Shown here: in pieces, positions 9,622-20,500 of the stretch | Layout: each line of letters starts with the position of its first letter | Position numbering within the stretch: the first letter of the stretch is position 1 | Assembly: GCA_030848705.1 (NCBI GenBank) | Contig: CM061238.1 | Coordinates: 51,747,133 to 51,811,132 of the forward strand | Direction: 5' to 3' | Length of the DNA: 64,000 bases | Source: Heracleum sosnowskyi | Taxonomy: Eukaryota; Streptophyta; Magnoliopsida; Apiales; Apiaceae | Program-made: the position numbers and the translations under genes | Notes under the pieces: model-generated | The model's input: the letters and a program-made list of their open reading frames with translations, nothing else | Database searches by the model: none | Told to the model about the DNA's origin: nothing

Positions 9622-10165
9622 TGTTAGGCCGAATACACAATATATAATCAAGTATGTATGAGAATAACAATTAATAACACAGGTTTGTAAATCAACAAAC
9701 TGAATTATATTAAATAATTCTCTCTTAGTGATGTTAATAAATCACAAAGAGCTTCTAGGTTACAAGAATAATATATTCAATAATCGCATCCCTTCTAGGG
9801 ATAACCTATCTGTGTTTATATAGTACACAGTTACACAATCCTTATCTAATTGATATTCCTACAAATTAGCTATACAATTGTTATCAATTAAGGATTGCTT
9901 CTTATCTTCTATTCCGTTTCCTTAGCTGTATCAATATATTCTGCTTCTTTCCATCTTCAGAATATATTGCTTCTAGAATCTTCAATTCAGCACCGACAGC
10001 TAATTCAACTATCACCTTGTCAGACTTTAAATAAACTCTGACCGGCTTCCATTAAACTCTTCACCCTGTCAGAGTTTAATTAAACTCTGACTGGCTTCTG
10101 ATAAACTCTGGTCAGTACCTGTTGCTTAAACACTGATAAACAAACGTCAGCAATTATATCTAACA
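9622..10165 (-). repeat. Copia-1 5' LTR
   Basis: 544 bp, TG...CA ends, with no difference found from the 3' LTR at 2162-2705. It would carry the element's promoter on the minus strand. Confidence 0.96.
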
Positions 10166-12689
10166 AAAATCAAAATCAATTTCGAAGGTGTTATTGAAAT
10201 CCAAATCCAAAGTTCAAGTACTCAAATCAAAGATCTGGAGCTCTAGTTTCAGAATCTTCCAACCTTATCATCATCTGGTAATGTTTCGATTTTAGATGAA
10301 TTTTTCAAATTTCGAATTAAAATTAGGGTTTATATTCGAATTGGGGATTTTCATTCTGTTGATTCTCCGTTCAAGTGATTGCTTCCAACATGTTCCTAGG
10401 GTTCTAATTAGTAGGAATTCATGCTTTAATTTCATGTTTATGTTCCATTGTTAAGAATCCGATTTCTAGGGTTTTGCCCGATTTTTCTTTTTAATAGTCC
10501 GTTCATATGAATGATCTAACATTGTTATTGATAGAGGGCTTTTGTTGTATGTGTTCTTAGCTTCATTTTAACATAAAGAACGTAGAGTTTCATGTACGAT
10601 TTTAGTAGATCGGAAAATTGTTTGAGCTCGCCGGAAAATAGTCGGGTTTTGGATTCCGCTGATGTTTTTGGTTTGTTTTTGATCGGAATGTATTGGTATG
10701 GTTATTAAGAGTGTTTTGGTATCAAAAGTCCCAATTTTTGATGTGTTTTTGGCTCGCCGGATTCTGGAAAAGGTCGCCGGATTCTGGGAATTTTCCGGCT
10801 GTTCTTCGTGACCCGGATTGTTCTTGGCGACCTGTGATCCGATCCAGTAATCCGTTTCCTGACCCGGTTATAATCTTCGAAACCCTAAAATATTTTCAGA
10901 AAACTGTTTTTGAATATTATTTTTAATTTAATTCGAAAATAGTTTAAATATTTATAAAAATCATATTTTTATTTTAAAAATACATTTTTAAATTCAGAAA
11001 ATTCTGGAAAATTATATTTAATTATTTAAATTCGAAAACTGATTAAATTTAATTATTTTAATTATTTTTAATTAATTGATTACTTCTTTTACTCAGTTAA
11101 TTCTTAATAATTAATTATTAATTAGATTTAATTAATTTAAATTAAGTTTAATTATTTTCTAGCTTGATTTAATTATTTAAAAATAGTTTGAGCATTTGGA
11201 AATTTTCAATTAATTTTCAATTAATTGATTTAATTGTTTTTAATTACTTATATTGGGATTAAAAATCCGATTTTTGATTTAAAAATTATTTGTGACTTAT
11301 TTAAATTCAAATGAGCCTCGAATATTGTTTTAAAAATATTTATAAGTGCTATATGGTTTATATGAGTCGAATAATGTGTTTTAATAGTCCGTAAATGCCC
11401 GTACGAGGGCTAATGTCTGAGTTTTAATTACCGTAAAATAGATCGGGCATCCGATAGGAACCCGATTACTTGTTTAAATGTAAAAATGGTTATGAGTATA
11501 TATCGAGGATAGAATGAGGATAGTTAGACTTACTGTAATGAGTTGTTTATTATAGAATCGAGTTCCCGGAGCAAGGGAAAAGAGAAGGTAGAGTGAGCTC
11601 GGTAGAATTCCGTCAACTACTAGACCAGGCAAGTATCTGTGCATTTACTTGTTGATTCCATTGTTATTATTCTTCAGAATTACATGTATGTTACCATCAG
11701 AACGATTCAGATTATTCAACCTTCACCCGTATTGAGCACTTGATGCTATTTTCTTGAATATTCCTAACTTTTGATTTAATCCACAATCGTGTTGGATATC
11801 AGAAACCCTCACCTTCAATTCAGTTTATAATTGATGATAATCATTGTTGACTTTCTTAATTGGGTACGTTGTACCATTGAAACCATTCTGAATCTATTTC
11901 TCGGACTTCATTTGATATTGAATAGTTGAAGCTCTTTTGCAACTATTACACCCCGTCATTGTGTACTTATCTTGTTATGCATGTTATTGCTTATACCTTG
12001 TGATAGAATTGGCATGTTTTAAAATGAGACCAGTAATGGTCGGGCCATATTTATGGTCGTAATAACTTAAGGCCTAGATGGCCATGGATCCTAGTGGAGG
12101 ACTATGCTATAAGCTAGTCCGGGGTTGATGCGTGACTGATCAGCAGCTCAATCTTTGTATTTGAAAAATGTAGAAGTCCAATTCTAATTCCTCTTTCTTC
12201 AATAAAGATTGTTAAAAGCTTATGTTTGACTTGTATATTGTTGATTCAGATAATTGAAATCTTTCCTTTCATTATGGAACTGTGATTGATATATATATAT
12301 CAGGCTTGCTGAGCACATGTGGCCCATACTTGTTTTGTTTCTAACCCTATTCCAGTGAAGCGAGAGAATGAGCAGACACAACGCTAGTGACAGTTCTCCC
12401 GATGCTAGGAGACCACCCTGAGTGATTGTCATTGGATGGGTAGTTGTTTTACTTTGGAAGTTAGACTAGATGTCTAGCTTTGTATATTAAGTGTGTAATA
12501 ACTCTGAAAACTGGTTTGTAATAAATATGACTTAGAAGCTTGTTTTATGCCATAATCTGGATGCGGTTTTGGATAAGGGGTATTTTATGTTATTATATTA
12601 TTATGCATGTTTTAGATTCAGGTATATTGTGTTTCGTTGGTCGAGTGACTCCCCAAATCTGTACCCCGGGTTTGGAGGGCGTCACAGGT

Positions 12690-12701
12690 TGGTATCTGAG
12701 C
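12690..12701 (+). other. Gypsy-1 primer-binding site
   Basis: TGGTATCTGAGC starts three bases after the LTR end. It differs by one base (T for A at position 8) from the perfect initiator-Met-tRNA complement TGGTATCAGAGC seen in copia-1 and gypsy-2. Confidence 0.85.
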
Positions 12702-12829
12702 AACATGTTATGGCATTTGAAACAAGTTAGGATTTAGGGTCCAGGATAACATAGAGGTTTAGGAATTCACCTAATGGTCAGAAAAGGTCGATTAGAGATA
12801 TTATGTGTAGTAATCGAGTATGGTTATAA

Positions 12830-13375
12830 TTGCAGCCACCTAGCTCTAGTTTCGATTCAGATCCGTCAGAGCACCCGATAGAGGAGAGACTTGTACCAGA
12901 TATGAGAGCAGGACCGTCGCGACCGACACTACCTCAGTCTGGACCTATAGTGGTCAGGAGAGATCCTATACCTTTTCCTGTTCCACTTCGACGCATACCC
13001 GCAGCACCGCGGTCTCAGGCTTCACTTTCCGGACCTTTGTTCCGGATCTCTGAGCCACCAGTTCCACATCACCGTTATCAGAGGATGAGAGAGGAGAGGG
13101 ATTACTTTTGTAGATGGGTATTAGAGATGCGTGGGATGCGTACAGCGGAGGCAGGTGTAGCCAGAGATAGAGATAGATTCAGAGATCAGATAGGAGAGAC
13201 ACGGATGAGACTCAGGGTTGTGAGGACATTGGTAGAGACGAGGTTGCATGGAATAGCTACTAGTAGAGAAGGAGAGACTACAGTAGGGATGAGAGAGATT
13301 TTGGACTTTGTGATGAGGGAGATTGGGGAGATTTCCGGGCTAGCACTATGGGAGACTAGAGATGATGATCCATGA
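12830..13375 (+). CDS. Extra ORF between primer site and gag of gypsy-1
   Basis: An open frame of about 180 codons. The first ATG in frame is at 12902; upstream codons are open back to 12830, which follows a tataattgcag stretch that could be a splice acceptor. The first third of the product is Pro/Arg/Ser-rich. The rest is strongly charged and Arg/Glu-rich (runs such as RMREERDYF and ARDRDRFRDQIGETRMR), consistent with a helical or coiled-coil segment. I recognise no domain. It ends at TGA, 414 bases before gag. Additional ORFs upstream of gag occur in some plant gypsy elements, but I cannot name a family. It could also be a relic of a spliced leader exon. Confidence 0.5.
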   Translation: MQPPSSSFDSDPSEHPIEERLVPDMRAGPSRPTLPQSGPIVVRRDPIPFPVPLRRIPAAPRSQASLSGPLFRISEPPVPHHRYQRMREERDYFCRWVLEMRGMRTAEAGVARDRDRFRDQIGETRMRLRVVRTLVETRLHGIATSREGETTVGMREILDFVMREIGEISGLALWETRDDDP

Positions 13376-13789
13376 GCCGGTAGAGACGAGGTTGGGGTAT
13401 TATGTGGATTCCAGTCAGATAGTACATAGATGCATAGTATAGTACCAGCAGTGCACCAGGCTTATAGTATCGCCTTGGATTGTTGTTGTATTTTGTTGTT
13501 GTACTGTTGATCGGCAGTTGTAATTCGGCTATGACACACTTTACTTTTGAAAGCGTTCTACGCTTGTATCGAATCTATGTATGTATTTATGATAACCATC
13601 CTTTGTAGAACTGTTATTATTCTCTTGTTATTCATTTTCAATATTAAAAAAAATGTTATTCTATTTGTGCAACGAGTGTACTCTTACGCCGTTGAAAATC
13701 CGTAATTCATGGTTCTACCAATTGTGTTCTCTTTCTCTTCTATTTATGAATTATTTTATTAAATCAGTTATTGTTTATTCATCAGCAAT

Positions 13790-14866
13790 ATGCCTCCTAA
13801 ACGAAATACCCGTGCGAATAATTTCACTAACCAAGAAGGTCAACAGAATACACCCCCAACGGGTCATTTAGATCCGGTTGTAATACAGCTTTTGAACACC
13901 CTCACTCAACAAACTACTGCTCTAGCACAACAACAACAACAGATCCAACATCAGTTACTACAACAGCAGCAACAGCAGCATCAACAACATCAGCATCAAC
14001 AACAGCAGCACCAGCAGGTAGTACCCGTGGTTACGTTTAAATCCTTTCAAGCAGCAAAACCTCCAGAGTTCAAGGGATCTGCTGATCCATTTGAGGCAAA
14101 GGCATGGTTGAAGGAAATGGAGAAAGCTTTTACGTTGATAGAGGTAACGGGAGAAAAGAAAACTGAGTATGCTAGTTATTTTCTGAAAAATGAGGCAAGT
14201 TATTGGTGGGAAACTAGTAAGGCTTTAGAACCTGAAGGATTAATTATGTGGGAGAGATTTACAGAATTGTTTTTAGAGAAGTATTTTCCTGACTTTATGC
14301 GAGATCAAATGGAGTTGAAATTTTTAGAATTGACGCAAGGTAGTATGACTGTTTCGCAGTACGAGACCAAGTTTACCGAGTTGTCTAGGTTTGTTCCGAC
14401 ATACGTTGATACGGAGAAGAAGAAGGCCAAGAGGTTCCAACAGGGACTGGGGTCATGGATTCGTAGTAAGTTAGCAGTTTTGGAGTTAGATACATATGCA
14501 GCCGTAGTACAGAAGGCAATGATTGTGGAAGGAGAGAGTGATTCATACATGAGAGAGAATAAGAAAAGAAAGGTAGGGACATCTGATAAGGTCCAGTCAC
14601 AGGGAGATCTTCAGAGCCCTCCAAACAAGAAACCAGGATTTCAGCCGAGCAGAGGTACAACTTTCAAGAAACTAGATACCGGAAGTGCAGGACCAATCAA
14701 TCGTCCACCAAACAATAATCAGCAAGTAGTTTCCAGACCTCCACTGCCAGAATGCAAGACATGCGGGAAAAGACATCGAGGTATATGCCACAGATTGAGT
14801 ATCACTTGTTTTAAGTGTAACCAGAAGGGGCATTTTGCCAGGGATTGCAAGACAAGTATCGTGTGA
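13790..14866 (+). CDS. Gypsy-1 Gag, ended by an in-frame TGA
   Basis: Starts at ATG (MPPKRNTRANN). Residues about 45-80 are a Gln/His-rich run. A retrotransposon-gag capsid domain follows (about 90-260: KPPEFKGSADPFEAKAWL, YWWE, MTVSQYETKFTELSRF). Then come a basic linker, CKTCGKRHRGIC, and a CCHC knuckle CFKCNQKGHFARDC (about 340-353). The frame stops at TGA (14864-14866), but the same frame carries on beyond the stop with HRCKRPGHMIKDC. The stop therefore sits exactly where the first Cys of a second CCHC knuckle would be. Gag and pol were evidently one frame. The TGA is either a nonsense change or, less likely, a read-through stop. Confidence 0.88.
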   Translation: MPPKRNTRANNFTNQEGQQNTPPTGHLDPVVIQLLNTLTQQTTALAQQQQQIQHQLLQQQQQQHQQHQHQQQQHQQVVPVVTFKSFQAAKPPEFKGSADPFEAKAWLKEMEKAFTLIEVTGEKKTEYASYFLKNEASYWWETSKALEPEGLIMWERFTELFLEKYFPDFMRDQMELKFLELTQGSMTVSQYETKFTELSRFVPTYVDTEKKKAKRFQQGLGSWIRSKLAVLELDTYAAVVQKAMIVEGESDSYMRENKKRKVGTSDKVQSQGDLQSPPNKKPGFQPSRGTTFKKLDTGSAGPINRPPNNNQQVVSRPPLPECKTCGKRHRGICHRLSITCFKCNQKGHFARDCKTSIV

Positions 14867-14890
14867 CATCGATGTAAGAGACCAGGCCAT

Positions 14891-17446
14891 ATGATCAAGG
14901 ATTGTAGAGCTCCAGCACCCGTGAACAACATGATTCGAGCTATAGAGGCACCTCCAGCTGTAGATGTTCAGCCGTTAGCCAGAACCTATAATATGTCAAT
15001 GAGGGAAGCAGTGAGAGACTCCGATGTGGTGGCAGGTACACTTCTAGTAAATTCTGTTAATGCTAAACTGCTGATAGATTCAAGAGATACTAAGTCGTTT
15101 ATTTCAGAAACGTTTGCTCGTAAATTGAATTGTTTAATGGAACCTTTAAATGGAGTGTTGAGTGTAGAAATAGCTAACCAGGAGCGTATACCGGTCAGTT
15201 CGTATTGTCCCCGTTGTGAAATTGAGATTTTAGGGAGTCGTTTTTATGCTGATTTATTTCCTTTCAAGTTGGGAGAATTTGATGTTATTTTAGGAATGGG
15301 TTGGTTAACTGATTATGATACGCGTATTGATTGTAAGGATAAGAGGGTTACTTTAGTTACCCCAGAAAAGAAAGAAGTGATATTTAAAGGAGAGAAACAA
15401 ACGAAGAAATTTTTGACAATGATTCAGACTAAGAGGTTATTAAAACAAGGATGTGAGGCTTATCTCGCATATGTGATAGATACAGAGAAGGAAGTTTCTA
15501 AGATAGAAGATATTTCAGTCGTGCGTGAGTTTCCAGATGTTTTTCCAGAAGAGCTACCAGGACTACCTTCTCATAGAGAGATTGAGTTCGCGATAGACTT
15601 AACACCAGGTGCGGAACCAGTATCCAAAGCACCATACAGAATGGCACCAGTGGAGATGAAGGAGTTAGCTAAGCAATTACAGGAATTGTTAGACAAAGGA
15701 ATTATCAGACCTAGCGTTTCACCGTGGGGAGAACCAGTGTTGTTTGTCAAAAAGAAGGATGGAAGTATGAGACTTTGTATAGATTATCGGGAGTTAAACA
15801 AATTAACCATCAAGAACAAGTATCCATTCCCCAGAATAGATGATCTGTCTGACCAGTTAAAAGGAGCGGTTCATTTTTCTAAGTTTGATCTACGATCCGG
15901 ATATCACCAATTGAAGGTTAAACCAGACGATATACCGAAGACAGCTTTTCGAACAAGGTATGGACATTATGAGTTTTTAGTAATGGCGTTAGGATTGACG
16001 AATGCACCAGCAACTTTTATGGATTTAATGAACAGGATTTTTAAGAAGTATTTGGATGAGTTTGTAGTGGTATTCATCGATGATATTTTGATATATTCCA
16101 AGACGGAAGAAGAACATGCGAATCATTTGTGGATTGTGTTGGAGATTTTAAGACAAGAAGGACTATACACAAAGTTTTCAAAGTGTGAATTCTGGTTAAG
16201 GGAAGTTCATTTCCTAGGGCACGTGGTAAGTACTGAAGGCATCAAAGTAGATCCAGCCAAGATTGAAGCAGTGAAGGATTGGGAAAGACCAAGAACATCA
16301 ACTGAAGTTAGAAGTTTCTTGGGATTAGCCGGATATTATCGGAGATTTGTACAGGATTTTGCAAAGATAGCTACTCCAATGACCAAGCTGACAAGGAAAA
16401 GCGAACGATTCATATGGAACGACAAATGCGAAGAGAGTTTCCAAGAGTTAAAGAAGAGACTAACTACGGCACCAGTGTTAATGCTACCAGACGATCAAGG
16501 TCAATTTGTAATCTATAGTGATGCATCTTACAAAGGATTGGGTTGTGTACTTATGCAACATGACAAAGTAATTGCTTATGCGTCAAGACAATTGAGACCT
16601 CACGAACAGAAATATCCTACACATGATTTGGAATTAGCAGCGATCGTATTTGCACTGAAGTTATGGAAACATTACTTGTACGGAGAGAGATGTGAAATTT
16701 ACACCGATCACAAAAGTCTGAAGTATATCTTTACTCAGAAGGAGCTGAACATGAGACAGAGAAGATGGTTGGAGCTAATCAAGGATTACGAAGTTTCTAT
16801 AAATTATCACCCGGGAAAGGCGAACGTGGTAGCAGATGCATTGAGCAGAAAAGAAAGATTGAATATGCTGACGATGACCAAAGAATTGTATAGAGAGTTT
16901 GAGAAGTTAGAGATAGAAGTACGTGTTCGGAAGGACGTGACAGAAATGATTTACGCCATAACGTTTCAACCTGAATTGTTGGAAAAGATACGAAAATGCC
17001 AAGAGCAAGTCATGAACGACAATGCACAAAGTTTAACATGCAAGGAAATATGTAGCCAACTGGACAACAAGGGAATCTTAAGGTTTGCTTCTCGAATATG
17101 GGTACCTAATGTATCAGAACTAAAGAATGAAATTTTGCACGAAGCGCATAACTCGGAGTATTCAATTCATCCTCGAAGCACGAAGATGTATCGAGATCTT
17201 AAAATGAACTTTTGGTGGCCAGATATGAAAAGAGAAATTGCTGAATGGGTGAGTAAATGTTATACATGTCAAAGGGTCAAGGCGGAACATCAAAGACCAA
17301 GTGGATTACTGCAGCCGTTAGAAATTCGTGAGTGGAAGTGGGAACACATCGCAATGGACTTTGTGGTAGGATTGCCTAGATTGAAGACTAACCATGATGC
17401 TATTTGGGTTATTATGGATCGATTGACGAAATATCTTGTCATTTGA
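14891..17446 (+). pseudogene. Gypsy-1 pol: protease-RT-RNase H-partial integrase
   Basis: Same frame as gag after the TGA at 14864. The protease region is recognisable (FKLGEFDVILGMGWL), but the catalytic motif reads LIDSRDT where DSGAT is usual, so protease is probably dead. Reverse transcriptase is complete: LCIDYRELNKLT, RIDDLSDQLKGA, SKFDLRSGYHQ and the catalytic FIDDILIYSK. RNase H follows (IYSDASYKGLG, YTDHKSLKYIFTQ, NVVADALSRKE). Integrase has its zinc-binding region (H/H...CYTC) and first catalytic Asp (AMDFVVGLP), then ends abruptly after MDRLTK, where a deletion joins it to LTR sequence and yields YLVI-stop. The remaining integrase residues and any chromodomain are gone. Chromovirus (Tekay/Del) assignment is by similarity of pattern only. 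Confidence 0.92.
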
Positions 17447-20400
17447 AAATATCTTCAATCTTGAGCCCTGTTTTGAAAATTCAAGGGCCCCGTTGAAATT
17501 TTGTACATCATTATTTTTCCTTCGCCATACGTATCCGAATCATTATCGGAGGATTTCTTCGTGCTATTCTATCCCTTATTAGTCGATACTATCAATAGTA
17601 TTTGTTTTATTCAAAGGAAGAAAATTATTCCAAACCCTAACCCTAACCCTAATTTTTCTAGGGTAATTGATATATCGTCCGTATCAATAAATACATCTGT
17701 TATAGCCCCAGTATTCTTGAGCATTAGTTATATAAATGATATGTATTGATTTGGATAACTATCAGTCTTTGTGGATAGTTATCACCTCGTAAAACGTGTA
17801 TTTTACATTATTAGGGTTTTAAAGCGAACCAGTGGATCAATATCGATCCAAAAATGTCGTTTAGGGTATTATTTTCCACCAAGTATAAAAAGGATAATTG
17901 TACATTATACTTCATATAATCCATATACAAAAATATACAAAAATATAAAATTCCCGAACCATGTTCTTCGTGTTCTTGAAAATCAAAATCAATTTCGAAG
18001 GTGTTATTGAAATGCAAATCCAAAGTTCAAGTACTCAAATCAAAGATCTTGAGCTCTAGTTTCAGAATCTTCCAACCTCATCATCATCTGGTAATTTTTC
18101 GATTTTATATGAATTTTTCAAATTTTGAATTAAAATTAGGGTTTATATTCGAATTGGGGATTTTCATTCTGTTGATTCTCCATTCAATTGATTGCTTCCA
18201 ACATGTTCCTAGGGTTCTAATTAGTAGGAATTCATGCTTTAATTTCACGTTTATGTTCAATTTTTAAGAATCCGATTTCTAGGGTTTTGCCCGATTTTTC
18301 TTTTTAATAGTCCGTTCATATGAATGATCTGACATTGTTTTTGATAGAGGGCTTTTGTTGTATGTGTTCTTAGATTCATTTTAACATAAAGAACGTAGAG
18401 TTTCATGTACGATTTTAGTAGATCGGAAAATTGTTTGAGCTCGCCGGAAAATAGTCGGGTTTTGGATTCCGGTGATGTTTTTGGTTTGTTTTTGATCGGA
18501 ATGTATTGGTATTGCTATTAGGAGTGTTTTGGTATCAAAAGCCCCAATGTTTGATGTGTTTTTGGCTCGCCGGATTCTGGAAAAGGTCGCCGGATTCTGA
18601 GAATTTTCCGGCTGTTCTTCGTGACCCGGATTGTTCTTGGCGACCCGTGACCCGATCCAGTAACCCGTTTCCCGACCCGGTTTCAATCTTAGAAACCCTA
18701 AAATATTTTCAGAAAACTGTTTTTGAATTTTATTTTTAATTTAATTCGAAAATAGTTTAAATATTTATAAAAATCATATTTTTATTTTAAAAATACATTT
18801 TTAAATTCAGAAAATTCTGGAAAATTATATTTAATTATTTAAATTCGAAAACTGATTAAATTTAATTATTTTAATTATTTTAATTAATAATTAATTAATT
18901 TAATTAATTGATTAATTCTTTTAATCAGTTAATTCTTAATAATTAATTAGATTTAATGAATTTAAATTAAGTTTAATTATTTTCTAGCTTGATTTAATTA
19001 TTTAAAAATAGTTTGAGCATTTGGAAATTGTCAATTAATTTTATATTAATTGATTTAATTGTTTTTAATTACTTATATTGGGATTAAAAATCCGATTTTT
19101 GATTTAAAAATTATTTGTGACTTATTTAAATTCAAATGAGCCTCGAATATTGTTTTAAAAATATTTATAAGTGCTATATGGTTTATATGAGTCGAATAAT
19201 GTGTTTTAATAGTCCGTAAATGCCCGTACGAGGGCTAATGTCTGTGTTTTAATTACCGTAAAATAGATCGGGCATCCGATAGGAACCCGATTACTTGTTT
19301 AAATGTAAAAATGGTTATGAGTATATATCGAGGATAGAATGAGGATAGTTAGACTTACTATAATGAGTTGTTTATTATAGAATCGAGTTCCCGGAGCAAG
19401 GGAAAAGAGAAGGTAGAATTCCGTCAACTACTAGACCAGGCAAGTATCTGTGCCTTTACTTGTTGATTCCATTGTTATTATTCTTCAGAATTACATGTAT
19501 GTTACCATCAGAACGATTCAGATTATTTAACCTTCACCCGTATTGAGCACTTGATGCTATTTCCTTGAATATTCCTAACTTTTGATTTAATCCACACTCG
19601 TGTTGGATATCAGAAACCCTCACCTTCAATTCAGTTTATAATTGATGATAACCATTGTTGACTTTCTTAATTGGGTACGTTGTACCATTGAAACCATTCC
19701 GAATCTATTTCTCGGACTTCATTTGATATTGAATAGTTGAAGCTCTTTTGCAACTATTGCACCCCGTTATTGTGTACTTATCTTGTTATGCATGTTATGG
19801 TTTATACCTTGTGATAGAATTGGCATGTTTTAAAATGAGACCAGTAATGGTCGGGCCATATTTATGGTCGTAATAACTTAAGGCCTAGATGGCCATGGAT
19901 CCTAGTGGAGGACTATGCTATAAGCTAGTCCGGGGTTGATGCGTGACTGATCAGCAGCTCAACATTTGTATTTGAAAAATGTAGAAGTCCAGTTCTAATT
20001 CCTCTTTCTTCAATAAAGATTGTTAAAAGCTTATGTTTGACTTGTATATTGTTGATTCAGATAATTGAAATCTTTCCTTTCATTATGGAACTGTGATTGA
20101 TATATATATCATGTTTGCTGAGCACATGTGGCTCATACTTGTTTTGTTTCTAACCCTATTTCAATGAAGCGAGAGAATGAGCAGACACAACGCTAGTGAC
20201 AGTTCTCCCGATGCTAGGAGACTACCCCGAGTGATTGTCATTGGACGGGTAGTTGTTTTACTTTGGAAGTTAGACTAGATGTCTAGCTTTGTATATTAAA
20301 TGTGTAATAACTCTGAAAACTGGTTTGTAATAAATATGACTTAGAAGCTTGTTTTATGCCATAATCTGGATGCGGTCTTGGATAAGGGGTATTTCATGTT

Positions 20401-20495
20401 ATTATATTATTATGCATGTGTTAGATTCAGGTATATTGTGTTTCGTTGGTCGAGTGACTCCCCAAATCTGTACCCCGGGTTTGGAGGGCGTCACA
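17429..20495 (+). repeat. Gypsy-1 3' LTR, lacking its first 136 bases
   Basis: Homology to the 5' LTR begins at aaatatcttgtcatttg (17429, matching 1608) and runs to gtcaca at 20495, followed by the target duplication atgct. It contains the intact version of the copia-1 insertion site near 17980 and the same telomere-like CCCTAA stretch near 17632. No coding region is supported. Confidence 0.92.
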
Positions 20496-20500
20496 ATGCT

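Larger units (their letters stand above)
2162..10165 (-). mobile_element. Copia-1: young Ty1/copia element with pol-ORF3 fusion
   Basis: It has 544-bp LTRs at 2162-2705 and 9622-10165, ends TGTTAGGCCG / ATATCTAACA, and the target duplication aaaat at 2157-2161 and 10166-10170. The intact counterpart at 17985 shows the unoccupied site. On the minus strand the order is 5' LTR (right), Met-tRNA primer site, gag, protease-integrase-partial RT, ORF3-like C-terminal region, polypurine tract and 3' LTR (left). The two LTRs read as identical throughout, so insertion is very recent. RT stops before its catalytic YVDD box and RNase H is absent, so the element is non-autonomous and was presumably mobilised in trans. 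Confidence 0.96.
1472..12686 (+). repeat. Gypsy-1 5' LTR, interrupted by copia-1
   Basis: LTR sequence runs 1472-2161 and resumes at 10171 after copia-1 and the duplicated aaaat, ending in gtcaca at 12686. It aligns along almost its whole length with 17429-20495, with scattered substitutions and small indels. It contains a short telomere-like stretch (1811-1831), AT-rich segments near 10,930-11,250 and pyrimidine-rich parts, with no coding region I can support. The first 136 bases (1472-1607) have no counterpart in the truncated 3' LTR. Confidence 0.9.
1472..20495 (+). mobile_element. Gypsy-1: Tekay-like chromovirus with a nested copia
   Basis: It is bounded by the 5-bp duplication atgct (1467-1471 and 20496-20500), with ends TGTAACATCC and GGCGTCACA. 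The order on the + strand is: 5' LTR (1472-12686, containing copia-1), primer site, extra ORF, gag, protease-RT-RNase H-integrase, and a 5'-truncated 3' LTR. Without copia-1 and one target duplication the 5' LTR is about 3.2 kb. The 3' LTR lacks its first 136 bases, together with most of integrase and the polypurine tract, so a deletion followed insertion. Gag and RT sequence suggest the Tekay/Del clade of chromoviruses. The chromodomain itself is deleted, so the clade is inferred. Confidence 0.93.
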
